NCBI RefSeq assembly: GCF_900103585.1
Contig: NZ_FNHV01000019.1
Coordinates: forward strand, 116,590 to 180,589
Source: Streptomyces sp. cf386
GTDB taxonomy: Bacteria; Actinomycetota; Actinomycetes; Streptomycetales; Streptomycetaceae
DNA length: 64,000 nucleotides
Reading direction: 5' to 3'
Notes under the pieces: model-generated
Told to the model about the DNA's origin: nothing
What the model saw: the letters and a program-made list of their open reading frames with translations, nothing else
Databases searched by the model: none
Made by a program: the position numbers and the translations under genes
Shown: positions 26,177 through 40,306 of the stretch, in pieces
Layout of the letters: each line of letters begins with the position of its first letter
Numbering within the stretch: position 1 is the stretch's first letter

Positions 26177-27237
26177 AGGTGGGCCGCCTTCCGCTGTCGC
26201 ACCAGATGGATGAAGACGAACCCGCCGAGGAACGCGGTGACCGTGCCGACCTCGATCTCCGACGGCGGTACGACGACCCGCCCGACGACGTCGGAGACGA
26301 GCAGCAGGACCGGCGCGTACAGCGCGCAGAGGGGGAAGAGGCGGCGCGGGTCGGGGCCGCAGAACGCGCGGGCGGCGTGCGGGATCATCAGGCCGACGAA
26401 GCCGATCGGCCCGCACACGGCGGTCGCTCCGCCGCACAGCAGCGTGATGGCGAGGACCGACAGCAGGCGGGTGCGCCGGATGTGGGTGCCCAGGGCGCGG
26501 GCGTGGTCCTCGCCGAGAGCGACGGCGCCGAGCGGGCGGGCCAGGGCCAGGGCGAGGAGGGCGCCGGCCGCGAGCAGCGGCGCCACGGTGAGCAGTAGCG
26601 CGGGGTCCCGTTTGGCGAGGGTGCCGACCGCCCAGTACCGCATCTCGTCGAGGGTGTTGAGGTTCCACAGCTGCAGGCCGTTGACGTAGCCGAACAGGGC
26701 CGCGTTGACGGCGGTTCCGGCGAGGGCCAGGCGGACCGGTGTGGCGAGGCGTCCGCCGCCCAGGGCGCTGACGGCGGTGGCCGCGAGGGCGGCGCCGGCG
26801 AGGGCGAACCACAGGTAGCCCGTGAAGGACGTGATGCCCAGCACGCTGATCGCGGTGACGACGGCGGCGGACGCGCCCGCGTTCACGCCGAGCAGCCCGG
26901 GGTCGGCGAGCGGATTGCGGGTCAGGGTCTGCATGACGGCGCCCCCGAGGCCGAGCGCCGAGCCGACGGCGGCCCCGATGAGGGTGCGCGGCAGTCGGAG
27001 GTCCCGCACGATCGCGTCGTTCTCGGTGCCCGTGGGGGCCACCAGCGCCGACCAGACCTGGTCGAGCGGAATCCGCTGGGTACCGACGGCGAGCGACAGT
27101 GCGGCCGCCGCCACCAGCAGGATCAGCCCGAGCGACAGGCCCGCGGACCAGACGGATGCGGGTGTCCGGATTCTCTCTGTGCCGTCGGCCCGGCTCGGCC
27201 GCTTCCGGCTCGACGGGGGACTCATTCCCAGGAACAT
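26173..27237 (-). CDS. Ferric-siderophore ABC permease (FepD-like)
   Basis: 354 residues, FecCD family: RDLRLPRTLIGAAVGSALGLGGAVMQTLTRNPLADPGLLG. Its promoter region holds an iron box (27242-27260) five bases before the start used here. No good ribosome site precedes ATG 27237; ATG 27225 is an alternative, so a leaderless or near-leaderless message is possible. With the FepG-like partner, binding lipoprotein (28745) and an ATPase not found in this window it would import the ferri-catecholate. Confidence 0.92.
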   Translation of the reverse strand: MFLGMSPPSSRKRPSRADGTERIRTPASVWSAGLSLGLILLVAAAALSLAVGTQRIPLDQVWSALVAPTGTENDAIVRDLRLPRTLIGAAVGSALGLGGAVMQTLTRNPLADPGLLGVNAGASAAVVTAISVLGITSFTGYLWFALAGAALAATAVSALGGGRLATPVRLALAGTAVNAALFGYVNGLQLWNLNTLDEMRYWAVGTLAKRDPALLLTVAPLLAAGALLALALARPLGAVALGEDHARALGTHIRRTRLLSVLAITLLCGGATAVCGPIGFVGLMIPHAARAFCGPDPRRLFPLCALYAPVLLLVSDVVGRVVVPPSEIEVGTVTAFLGGFVFIHLVRQRKAAHL

Positions 27238-27241
27238 GTGC

Positions 27242-27260
27242 TTAGCTTAGGCTAACCTAA
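27242..27260. promoter_or_regulatory. DmdR/IdeR-type iron box in divergent promoter
   Basis: TTAGCTTAGGCTAACCTAA, nearly identical to the actinobacterial iron-box consensus TTAGGTTAGGCTAACCTAA (one difference). It sits between the FecCD permeases (minus) and the esterase (plus) and should repress both when iron is plentiful. Downstream, GTTGACGA is repeated directly at 27269 and 27281 and CAGTTG/CAACTG flank that stretch. Confidence 0.9.
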
Positions 27261-27359
27261 CTTCAGTTGTTGACGATTTCGTTGACGACTCAACTGCGCA
27301 TGCCGGTCACCGGAGATGCACGTCCGGTTCGCCCACCACCGGCGACGAGAAGAGGAGCG

Positions 27360-28682
27360 ATGCCCGTCCTGGAAACCCCACAGCGGCAAGCCGAACCCGC
27401 TGACCCCGGTGTCCGCCCGGTCCGCATGACCGGCCCGCGCCTCGCCCGCCTCGTGGACGGCCTGGCCTCGGCCGACGAAGCTCGACGCACGGCTCTGACA
27501 GCCGAGTTCTGGAGCGAGGTGGAGCGCCTCGGTGCCCCGCTCGTCGAGGAACTGGAGGGCGAACCGGATCACCGCGCCGTCACCTTCCTGTGGCGCGGGC
27601 ACCGCGCGACCCGGCAGGTCATGCTGCTGGCCAACCGCATCATCGACCGCGACCGTCTCGCCGGCTCCCTGCTGGAGCACGTGCCCGGTACGGACGTATG
27701 GCATCTGGGTCTTCGGCTACGGGCCGACCACCGCGGTTCCTACCGGCTGGCCGCCGACATCTCGCCCAAGGAGCCGCCCGCCGACCCGGACGGCCTCCAG
27801 CAGCGGCTGCGCTCCCTCTCCGCGCACGCCGCGCCCGATCCGCTCAACCGCCGCTCCGTGCCGACCCGTTGGAGCCCGGTGCCGAGCTCGGTCTTCGCCT
27901 TGCCGCAGGCTCCGGCGCAGCCCTGGATCGGGCGGCGCGGGAGTGTTCCGGCGGGGCGGGTGGAGCGCCATCGGGTGGCATCAGCCGCGCTCGGCGGCGA
28001 CCGTGGCACGTGGGTCTATCTGCCGCCGGGGCACCACCCGGCCGTCGACTCGCCGCTGCCCGTCCTGGCGTTGTGCGACGGCGACATGTGGTTCGGCCGA
28101 CTCGGGTTCCAGCACACGCTCGACGCGCTGATCGCCGACGGGGCGCTGTCACCGCTCACCGTGGTGGCGCCGGACGCCGTGGACCGGCACACCCGGTCGC
28201 GTGAACTCGGCGCCCGCGAGGAGTTCGTGTCGTTCCTCGCGGACGAGTTGCTGCCCTGGGCGGCGGGGCGCTGGTCGCTGGACACCGACCCGCGGCGGAC
28301 CGTGGTCGCGGGGCAGAGCCTGGGCGCGATGACCGCGCTGTACGCCGGTTACCTACGGCCCGACCGGTTCGGCACCGTGCTCGCGCAGTCGGCCTCGCTG
28401 TGGTGGCGGCCCGGCCTGCCGCCCCGCAGCGGGCCCAAACCCCTGGCCTTCGGCGCCCCTTGGCTCGTCACCCGCTTCGCCGCCGCCGAGCCGCGCCCCG
28501 TCACGGTCCGGCTGGACGTCGGACTGCACGAGGGCTCGATGGTCGAGCACAGCCGCGCCCTGTACGAGGTGCTGCGCGCGGCGGGCTACCGGGTCACCTA
28601 CGGCGAGTTCAACGGCGGCCACGACTACGTCTGTTGGCACGGTGCGCTGGCCGACGGGCTGGTGCGCGTGCTGGGCGCCTGA
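27360..28682 (+). CDS. fes: Enterochelin (ferric-enterobactin) esterase-like hydrolase
   Basis: 440 residues. The N-terminal Fes-type domain (AVTFLWRGHRATRQVMLLAN, GTDVWHLGLRLRADHRGSYRL) precedes an esterase-D-like alpha/beta-hydrolase with VVAGQSLGAMTALYAG (Ser) and EFNGGHDYVCW (His). Such enzymes cut the trilactone of ferri-enterobactin to free iron in the cytoplasm. ATG 27360 has GAGGAG just upstream; the frame continues upstream to 27267 without similarity. The iron box at 27242 lies before it. A second paralogue is at 38925. Confidence 0.9.
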   Translation: MPVLETPQRQAEPADPGVRPVRMTGPRLARLVDGLASADEARRTALTAEFWSEVERLGAPLVEELEGEPDHRAVTFLWRGHRATRQVMLLANRIIDRDRLAGSLLEHVPGTDVWHLGLRLRADHRGSYRLAADISPKEPPADPDGLQQRLRSLSAHAAPDPLNRRSVPTRWSPVPSSVFALPQAPAQPWIGRRGSVPAGRVERHRVASAALGGDRGTWVYLPPGHHPAVDSPLPVLALCDGDMWFGRLGFQHTLDALIADGALSPLTVVAPDAVDRHTRSRELGAREEFVSFLADELLPWAAGRWSLDTDPRRTVVAGQSLGAMTALYAGYLRPDRFGTVLAQSASLWWRPGLPPRSGPKPLAFGAPWLVTRFAAAEPRPVTVRLDVGLHEGSMVEHSRALYEVLRAAGYRVTYGEFNGGHDYVCWHGALADGLVRVLGA

Positions 28683-28744
28683 GACCGGCTTCTCTCCAAG
28701 CCCTTCCCTCTTTCAAGTCCCCCTTTTCAAGGAGCTGTTCCTCC

Positions 28745-29725
28745 ATGTCCTCTGCAGGTGCCTCTCGCAGGGCGGTCCTTACCTCCGCAGCCGCCTTCGT
28801 GACCGGAGCGCTGCTCCTGGCCGGCTGCGGCAACGACGACGGGAGCGACGCCACCTCCGCCGCCAAGGAGTCGAGCACGCGCCGGATCACCGACGCCACC
28901 GGGCGCGAGGTGCAGGTGCCGTCGGCGCCGCGGAAGGTCGTCACACTGAGCGAGCCGACGCTGGACGCGGCGCTCGCCCTCGGCGTCGAACCCGTCGGTG
29001 CCACCGCGGGCCGCGGTCAGCAGGGCGTGTCCTCGTATCTGGCGGTCAAGGCGGAGAAGGCCGAGGTCGTGGCGACCGTCGCCGAGGCCGACATGGAGAA
29101 GGTGGCCTCCCTCCGGCCCGACCTGATCCTGCTCGACGAGACGACCGCGGCGAAGAAGGAGGTGGCCAAGCTCCAGGCGATAGCGCCGACCGTGGTCACC
29201 GCCAAGCTCAACGAGGACTGGAAGAAGGCGTTCACCGCCACGGCCGACGCGCTCAACAAGAAGGCGCAGGCCGAGAAGGTCCTCACGGACTTCGACACCG
29301 ATGTCGCCGCGACGAAGAAGAAGCTGGGTGAGAACGCCGGCGCCGTGCTGAGTGTGGTGCGCTGGCAGAACGGGGCTCCGTCCGTGGTGGGCAAGGGAGT
29401 CGGCCATGTCGGCTCCACGATCTCCGCCCTGGGTCTGGCCCGGCCGAAGGACCAGCAGGACGCCGGTACCGGGCACAGCGAGCCGGTCAGCCTGGAGAAG
29501 CTGTCCACCATCGACGGCGACTGGCTGTTCTTCGGCGCCCTCGGTGACCGGGCCGCCGGTGAGAAGGCGTACGCCGAGGCGAGGAAGGTGGCCAACTTCG
29601 GCCGGCTGAAGGCCGAGGAGGACGGACACGTCGTCGTCATCGACGGGTCCGCCTGGAACAGCGCGGGCGGCCCGCTCGCGGCACGGGTCGTGCTCGACGA
29701 CCTCACCAGGGCGCTCGCCCCGTGA
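28745..29725 (+). CDS. Ferri-siderophore-binding lipoprotein (FepB/FecB-like)
   Basis: 326 residues. Signal with twin Arg (SRRAVLTSAAAF) and lipobox LLAGC, so lipid-anchored. Then the periplasmic-binding fold of the helical-backbone type: ITDATGREVQVPSAPRKVV, ASLRPDLILLDE, WLFFGAL. AAGGAG lies ten bases before the ATG. It should bind the ferri-catecholate and feed the FecCD permeases. First gene of a continuous plus-strand run to 38998 with the siderophore biosynthesis genes; the next gene starts within its stop (GTGA). Confidence 0.92.
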   Translation: MSSAGASRRAVLTSAAAFVTGALLLAGCGNDDGSDATSAAKESSTRRITDATGREVQVPSAPRKVVTLSEPTLDAALALGVEPVGATAGRGQQGVSSYLAVKAEKAEVVATVAEADMEKVASLRPDLILLDETTAAKKEVAKLQAIAPTVVTAKLNEDWKKAFTATADALNKKAQAEKVLTDFDTDVAATKKKLGENAGAVLSVVRWQNGAPSVVGKGVGHVGSTISALGLARPKDQQDAGTGHSEPVSLEKLSTIDGDWLFFGALGDRAAGEKAYAEARKVANFGRLKAEEDGHVVVIDGSAWNSAGGPLAARVVLDDLTRALAP

Positions 29726-30510
29726 GCGCCGGGCTGGCCGGCCGCCTCGCCCTCGTGACCGGCGCGGGCCGGGGCATCGGCGCGGCGGTGGCCGCCGCGC
29801 TCGTCGAGCAGGGCGCCCGGGTCCTCGCCACCGACCTGACGCCGGGCGGTGTCGAGGCGCTGGCCGCCGAGCACGGGCACGGCGACCAGGTCACCGCCCG
29901 CACCCTGGACGTCACCGACGCCGCGGCCGTGGAGGCCCTGGTCGACGACACCGAGCGCACCCTCGGCCCGCTCGACATCGCCGTCAACGTCGCGGGAGTC
30001 CTGCGCGGTTCCCACGTGGTGGACCTCACCGACGAGGACTGGGCGGCCACCTTCGCGGTCAACGCCGACGGCGTCTTCCACGTCTCGCGCGCGGTCGCCC
30101 GCCGGATGGCCGAGCGCGGCCACGGCAGCATCGTCACCGTCGCCTCGAACGCGGCCGGCATCCCCCGCTCGGGCATGGCCGCCTACGCCGCCTCGAAAGC
30201 CGCCGCCGTCATGTTCACCAAGTGCCTGGGCCTGGAGGTGGCCGCGAGCGGCGTGCGCTGCAACACGGTCTCCCCCGGCTCCACCCTCACCGACATGCAG
30301 CGCGCCCTGTGGACGGCCGACGACGAGACGACCGCCGCCCGACGCGTCATCGAGGGCGACCCGGCCACGTACCGCACGGGCATTCCGCTCGGCCGGATCG
30401 CCGATCCCGCCGACATCGCCGAAGCGGTCGTGTTCCTGGCCTCGGACCGGGCCCGCCACATCACCATGCACGACCTGTACGTCGACGGGGGCGCCACCCT
30501 GCGGGCCTGA
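29722..30510 (+). CDS. entA: 2,3-dihydro-2,3-dihydroxybenzoate dehydrogenase
   Basis: 262-residue short-chain dehydrogenase. TGAGRGIGAAVA binds NAD, NVAGVLR follows, and the catalytic Ser is in VASNAAGIPRSGMAAYAASK, where the Tyr-x3-Lys is YAASK. NMQRALW-like segment TDMQRALW is seen in EntA/DhbA proteins. It oxidises 2,3-dihydro-2,3-DHB to 2,3-dihydroxybenzoate, the aromatic cap of catecholates. Context (entC, entE, isochorismatase) supports the specific call over a generic SDR. Confidence 0.93.
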   Translation: MSAGLAGRLALVTGAGRGIGAAVAAALVEQGARVLATDLTPGGVEALAAEHGHGDQVTARTLDVTDAAAVEALVDDTERTLGPLDIAVNVAGVLRGSHVVDLTDEDWAATFAVNADGVFHVSRAVARRMAERGHGSIVTVASNAAGIPRSGMAAYAASKAAAVMFTKCLGLEVAASGVRCNTVSPGSTLTDMQRALWTADDETTAARRVIEGDPATYRTGIPLGRIADPADIAEAVVFLASDRARHITMHDLYVDGGATLRA

Positions 30511-30569
30511 CCGGCCGCTCGCCGCCCCTCCCCTCGTGCCGTCCCCCCACCGGAGCACTGGAGACACCC

Positions 30570-31759
30570 ATGTCCATCACCGTGCACGCACCCGCCGCCC
30601 CGCCGGTCTCCCCCGGCGCGGCGACCTCCCTCCTCGACGCCTACCGCCCCGCCACCGACCGGTTCCTGGCCACGCCCCACCGCACTCTGCTGGGCCGCGG
30701 CACCAGCGCCGAAATACCCCACGACAGCGGCCCGTTGACGCATCGGGTGCGGGAGGTTCTCGACGCGCTACGGCGTCCGGGCGCCCCGGCGCCGGTCGTC
30801 GTCGGCTCGCTGCCCTTCGCCCCGGACGCGCCGCCCGCGCTGGCGGTCCCCGACATGGTGCACTGGACGCCGCCGCTGCGCGAGGACCCGCTCATCGCGC
30901 TGCCCCTCCCCCACGACGAGGCCCGGACCGACTGGCGGGTCACGGAGGTACCGGCGCCCGAGCGGTACGGCGCGGCCGTCGCCGCCGCCGTCGAACGCAT
31001 GCGGGCCGGGGAGTTCGCCAAGGTCGTCCTCGCCCGCACCCTGGAGCTGACCTCCGCGCGGGAGCCCGACCTCGCCGCGATGCTGCGCCGCCTCGCCCAC
31101 CGCGACCCGGCCGGCTACACCTTCGCCGTGCCCAGCGGTCCGGGCCGCACCCTGATCGGCGCCAGCCCCGAACTCCTCGTCGCCCGGCAGGGCGGCCGCC
31201 TCACCGCCAACCCGCTGGCCGGGTCCGCGCCGCGCAGCACCGACCTCGCCGAGGACGTGCGCCGGGCGGTGGCGCTGCTGGAGTCCCCGAAGGACCTGCA
31301 CGAGCACGCCGTGGTCGTGGATGCCGTACGCGAGGCGCTGGCGCCCTACTGCGCCCGGCTGGAGGCGCCCGAGCGGCCCACGCTGGTGCGGACGGCTGCG
31401 ATGTGGCACCTGTCCACCACCGTCACCGGGGAGTTGGCCGACCCGGGCACGACCGCGCTGGACCTTGCGTCCGCGCTGCACCCCACCCCGGCGGTGTGCG
31501 GCACCCCGACCGACGTCGCGCGCGCCGTCATCGCCGCGGCGGAGCCCTTCGACCGGGGCCCGTACACGGGCATGGTCGGCTGGCAGGACGCGGACGGCGA
31601 CGGCGAGTGGGTCGTGACGATCCGCTGCGCCGAGGCCGAGGGGCGGGCGCTCAGGCTGTTCGCGGGCGCCGGAGTGGTCGCCGAGTCCTCACCGGAGGCC
31701 GAGACGGCGGAGACCGCCGCCAAGTTCCGTACGTTCCTGCACGCGGTGGGGGCCGCGCT

Positions 31760-31763
<4 letters not shown>
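30570..31763 (+). CDS. entC: Isochorismate synthase
   Basis: 397 residues, close to EntC/DhbC length. The chorismate-binding fold includes EFAKVVLARTLEL, TLIGASPELLV, NPLAGSAPRS, HLSTTVTGEL, LHPTPAVCGTPTDVA and PYTGMVGWQDADGDGEW, with the general acid/base and Mg ligands of MST enzymes. It converts chorismate to isochorismate, first step to DHB. ATG 30570 follows GGAG. The next start overlaps its stop (GTGA). Confidence 0.95.
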
Positions 31764-33388
<1,625 letters not shown>

Positions 33389-33412
33389 GCGTTCCGAAAG
33401 GCCCCTGTTCCC

Positions 33413-34045
33413 ATGGCACTTCCCGCCATACCCTCCTATCCGCTCCCCGCCGCCGACGAGCTGCCCGCGAACCGCGTGTCGTGGACCGTGGATCCGGCAC
33501 GCGCCGTGCTGCTCGTCCATGACCTCCAGCACCACTTCCTGTCCGTCTTCCCGGCCGGCGCCCAGCCCCTGACCGGCATGCTCGGCAACACCGCCCGACT
33601 GCTGAAGCGGGCCCGTCGGCTCGGTGTGCCGGTCGTCTACTCGGCCCAGCGTGGCGGGCAGACGCCCGAGGAGCGGGGGCTCCAGCTGGACTTCTGGGGG
33701 CCCGGCGCCACGGACGACCCCGAGGCGCTCGGCATGCCCGGGCCGGTGGCCCCCGAGCCCGGGGACACGCTGCTCACCAAGTGGAAGTACAGCGCCTTCG
33801 CGCGCACCGAACTCGACGCGCTGCTGCGGGAGTCGGGCCGGGACCAGCTGGTGATCGTGGGCGTGTACGCGCACATCGGTGTCCTGATGACCGCCGCCGA
33901 CGCGTGGAGCCGGGACATCCAGGCGTTCGTCGTGGCCGACGCCGTCGCCGACTTCTCCCGCGAGGACCACGAGATGGCCCTGCGCTGGGCCGCCGGCCGC
34001 TGTGCGGTCGTGACCACCACCGACGCGCTCTTCAAGGAGTTCTGA
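33413..34045 (+). CDS. entB: Isochorismatase, stand-alone domain
   Basis: 210 residues equal to the N-terminal lyase half of EntB/DhbB: LLVHDLQHHFL (catalytic Asp), SAQRGGQTPEERGLQLDFWGPG, TKWKYSAF (Lys) and IVGVYAHIGVLMTAADA. It cleaves isochorismate to 2,3-dihydro-2,3-DHB and pyruvate. Unlike EntB and DhbB, the carrier-protein half is absent and encoded as the next gene, four bases later. Confidence 0.94.
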   Translation: MALPAIPSYPLPAADELPANRVSWTVDPARAVLLVHDLQHHFLSVFPAGAQPLTGMLGNTARLLKRARRLGVPVVYSAQRGGQTPEERGLQLDFWGPGATDDPEALGMPGPVAPEPGDTLLTKWKYSAFARTELDALLRESGRDQLVIVGVYAHIGVLMTAADAWSRDIQAFVVADAVADFSREDHEMALRWAAGRCAVVTTTDALFKEF

Positions 34046-34048
34046 GCC

Positions 34049-34272
34049 ATGGCCCTGACGCTGGAACAGATCCGCAACGACGTCGCCGACTGCCTCGGCG
34101 AGGACCCCGCCGACATTCCGGTCGACGAGAACCTCGTCGACCACGGCCTGGACTCGGTGCGCATCATGGCGCTGCTGGAGCGCTGGCGCCGCGCGCACGA
34201 CGTGGAGGCGGACTTCGCGGACCTCGCCGAGCAGCCGGCCATCCAGGCCTGGGCGTCGCGGCTGGGGGTGGC

Positions 34273-34276
<4 letters not shown>
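34049..34276 (+). CDS. Stand-alone aryl carrier protein
   Basis: 75 residues, complete four-helix carrier: LTLEQIRNDVADCLGED, then DHGLDSVRIMALLERWR, where the Ser after Asp takes phosphopantetheine. Matches the C-terminal half of EntB. EntE should load DHB onto it for transfer by the condensation domain of the next gene. Its stop overlaps the synthetase ATG (ATGA). Confidence 0.94.
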
Positions 34277-38144
<3,868 letters not shown>

Positions 38145-38148
<4 letters not shown>

Positions 38149-38240
38149 CGCGGCAGCCTGCGCCTACCGGCTGGGAGGTCCGCTGCGGACCGGCCCCGCA
38201 CGAGGCGTGCGTGCGCCGGGTGGAGGGGGACCGGGAATGA
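38145..38240 (+). CDS. Very short MbtH/YbdZ-like ORF
   Basis: 31 residues, too short for normal gene finders. Its ATG overlaps the synthetase stop (ATGA) and its stop overlaps the transferase ATG (ATGA). The sequence PAPTGWEVRCGPAPHEACV then RRVEGD matches the middle of MbtH-like proteins, e.g. the YbdZ pattern P-x-GW-x-[IV]-x-C then P, a later C and [VL]E. The first half (NPFDD, SLWP) and the final NW-T-D are missing. Either a decayed remnant kept as a coupling leader or a miniature MbtH. Translation is strongly implied; function is not. Confidence 0.72.
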
Positions 38241-38998
38241 CGACGGCCATCGCTCCCCAGGTGCTTGTGCGCGGGCCGGGGCTGTGCCCGCGGGACCTGT
38301 CGCGCGGACCGCTGCTGTGGCTCGTGCGGGGCCCGGGCGCGGATGCCGCGCTGGACATCTCCCTGCTGGAGGAGGGGGAACAGCGGCGGGCGGCGGCGTT
38401 GCGGAAGCCGGCCGAGCGTGCGCTGTATGTGGCGTCGCACAGCGCCCTGCGCCGGCTGCTGAGCGCGTACACGGGCGTACCGGCGGCCTCGGTGCGGCTG
38501 GCCCGGCTGCCCTGCCCGGGCTGCGGCGACCCGCACGGCCGCCCCGCCATGGCCGGCCCCGCCGGGGCCGGGGTGCACTTCTCGGTCTCGCACTCGGGCG
38601 GGCTGGCCCTGCTGGGCCTCGCCACCGAGCCGGTCGGGGTCGACGTCGAGCGGGTCCCCGGGGCGCGGCTCGCCGAGGAGGCCTCCCGGGGTCTGCATCC
38701 GTCGGAGCAACGGCAGTTGACGGGGATGCCCCCGGCGGTCCGGGCCGGTGCCTTCGCGCGCTGCTGGACCCGCAAGGAGGCGTACTTCAAGGCGACGGGT
38801 GAGGGTCTGTCCCTGAGGGCCCTGCGGGAGGTCCATGTCGGGGCCGGACACGCCCCGGCGCAGCTTCCGGGGTGGAGGTTCGCCGATGTCGACGTCCCGG
38901 TCGGCTGGGCCGCGGCCTGTGTGGTCAGCGCCCCAACAGGGCCACGAGGCCGTCGGCCAGTTCCGTGCGCCAGCAGAGGTAGTCATGGCCGCCGTTGA
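38237..38998 (+). CDS. 4'-phosphopantetheinyl transferase (Sfp/EntD-like)
   Basis: 253 residues. FSVSHSGGLALLG, GVDVERVPG (Mg ligands) and CWTRKEAYFKATGEGL are the three PPTase motifs; the N-terminal PCPGCGDPHGRPAM matches the CoA-binding arm. It would activate the aryl carrier protein and the NRPS carrier. Start overlaps the MbtH-like ORF; its last 74 bases overlap the end of the convergent esterase. Confidence 0.94.
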   Translation: MTTAIAPQVLVRGPGLCPRDLSRGPLLWLVRGPGADAALDISLLEEGEQRRAAALRKPAERALYVASHSALRRLLSAYTGVPAASVRLARLPCPGCGDPHGRPAMAGPAGAGVHFSVSHSGGLALLGLATEPVGVDVERVPGARLAEEASRGLHPSEQRQLTGMPPAVRAGAFARCWTRKEAYFKATGEGLSLRALREVHVGAGHAPAQLPGWRFADVDVPVGWAAACVVSAPTGPRGRRPVPCASRGSHGRR

Positions 38999-40154
38999 AC
39001 TCCCGGTAGGAGGAGTCGTGATAGCCGGCGGCGGCGAGCGTGTCGCGCAGACGGCGGGCCGCGGGCAGGGCCACCCACTCCTGCTCGCCGAAGGAGAGCC
39101 TGAAACGCACCGGGCGCCGTGGCGTCTCGGCGATGACCCGGGTCAGCCACTCCGCTTCCGGTCCGACGGGCCACCAGAACGAGCCCGACTGGACGAGGGC
39201 GTTGCCGAAGCGGTGCGGTGCCGAGACGACGGCGTAGGCGGCGGTGAGTCCGCCGAGGCTCTGGCCCGCGATGACGGTGCGCGCCGGGTCTTCGGTCACC
39301 GGCAGTTGTCCGGCCGCCCAGGGCAACAGCTCGTCCGTGAGGAAGGCGACGTACTCGGGGCGGCAGGACAGCTCCGCCCAGCGGGTGGCCTCGTCCACGG
39401 CCTCGGGCAGCACGGCGGTGACGGGCGGGATACGGCCGTCGGCGATGAGGTTGTCGAGGAGGTTCGAGAGGCCGAGCCGCGGCTGCCAGTGCTCGCCGTC
39501 GAGCAGGACGAGGACGGGCAATTCCCTCGCCGGGACGGGCGGTCGGTAGAGCCAGACACGCCGGTGCCCGACTTCGTGCCGGGTGACGGTGCCCTGCTCG
39601 ACACCCGGTCGCGGGAGCCAGTCCCCCGCGTCCGGCGCGGCGGGCAGCTCGGCGTACGGGACCGGCCCGCCGTCCCAACGATGCGGCAGGGATCGGGAGT
39701 TGAACGGGTCCTGGCGACGACGGGTGCGCTGCCACTGCCAGCGCTCGGGGGTTCCCGGATCGGGGCCGTCGCCCTCGTCGACGTAGAGGTCGTACGACCC
39801 GCGCCAGTCATGACGCAGGCGGAGTGTCCAGTGCCAGACGTCCGTGCCGGGGGCGCGCTCCATGAGGTTGCCCTCGGGGTCGCGCGGGTCGCCGAGTTTG
39901 TTCGGCACGACCTGCACGGCCCGGGTGGCCGGGGTGCCGCGCCACAGGAACGTGACGGTCCGGTGATCGGCGCCGCCCTGCGGGTCCGGGCCCACGAGCG
40001 GAGTGCCGCGGCGCCGGACGTCGGCCCAGAACTCCTCGACGCCGCCCGGGCCGGGAAGTGCCGTCGCCGGCGTGCTCAGGCGGGGCACCGGGTGAGGGCG
40101 CGCCAAGCGGGGCGGGTGGTGCGGGGCCTGCGCGGGCGGCGGGGGCAGGGGCAT
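38925..40154 (-). CDS. Second enterochelin esterase-like hydrolase
   Basis: 409 residues from ATG 40154 (421 from GTG 40190). Fes-type N-domain (TVTFLWRGTPATRAVQVVPNKL, GTDVWHWTLRLRHDWRGSYDLY) plus alpha/beta-hydrolase with VIAGQSLGGLTAAYA (Ser) and EFNGGHDYLCW (His). The shorter start has GGAG upstream and leaves room for the iron box at 40191, which would touch the GTG. A paralogue of the esterase at 27360; the two may act on different linear or cyclic forms or on different siderophores. Confidence 0.9.
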   Translation of the reverse strand: MPLPPPPAQAPHHPPRLARPHPVPRLSTPATALPGPGGVEEFWADVRRRGTPLVGPDPQGGADHRTVTFLWRGTPATRAVQVVPNKLGDPRDPEGNLMERAPGTDVWHWTLRLRHDWRGSYDLYVDEGDGPDPGTPERWQWQRTRRRQDPFNSRSLPHRWDGGPVPYAELPAAPDAGDWLPRPGVEQGTVTRHEVGHRRVWLYRPPVPARELPVLVLLDGEHWQPRLGLSNLLDNLIADGRIPPVTAVLPEAVDEATRWAELSCRPEYVAFLTDELLPWAAGQLPVTEDPARTVIAGQSLGGLTAAYAVVSAPHRFGNALVQSGSFWWPVGPEAEWLTRVIAETPRRPVRFRLSFGEQEWVALPAARRLRDTLAAAGYHDSSYREFNGGHDYLCWRTELADGLVALLGR

Positions 40155-40190
40155 ACGGGCGGGCTCCGGACGGCTGGACGATTCCTTCAC

Positions 40191-40209
40191 TTAGGTCACC
40201 CTAACCTCG
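40191..40209. promoter_or_regulatory. Second iron box (degenerate)
   Basis: TTAGGTCACCCTAACCTCG, about 15 of 19 matches to the DmdR/IdeR consensus, lies between the second esterase (minus) and the YncE-like gene (plus, 97 bases on). It should place both under iron control. Confidence 0.75.
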
Positions 40210-40306
40210 CCCGCCCCCTTCACAGCTCCGGCGCCGTGAGCGCCGGTCAGGCCGAACAGGCCCCAGTTCATCCAACTGATCCATCACACATGGGAGTTGA
40301 CTTACG

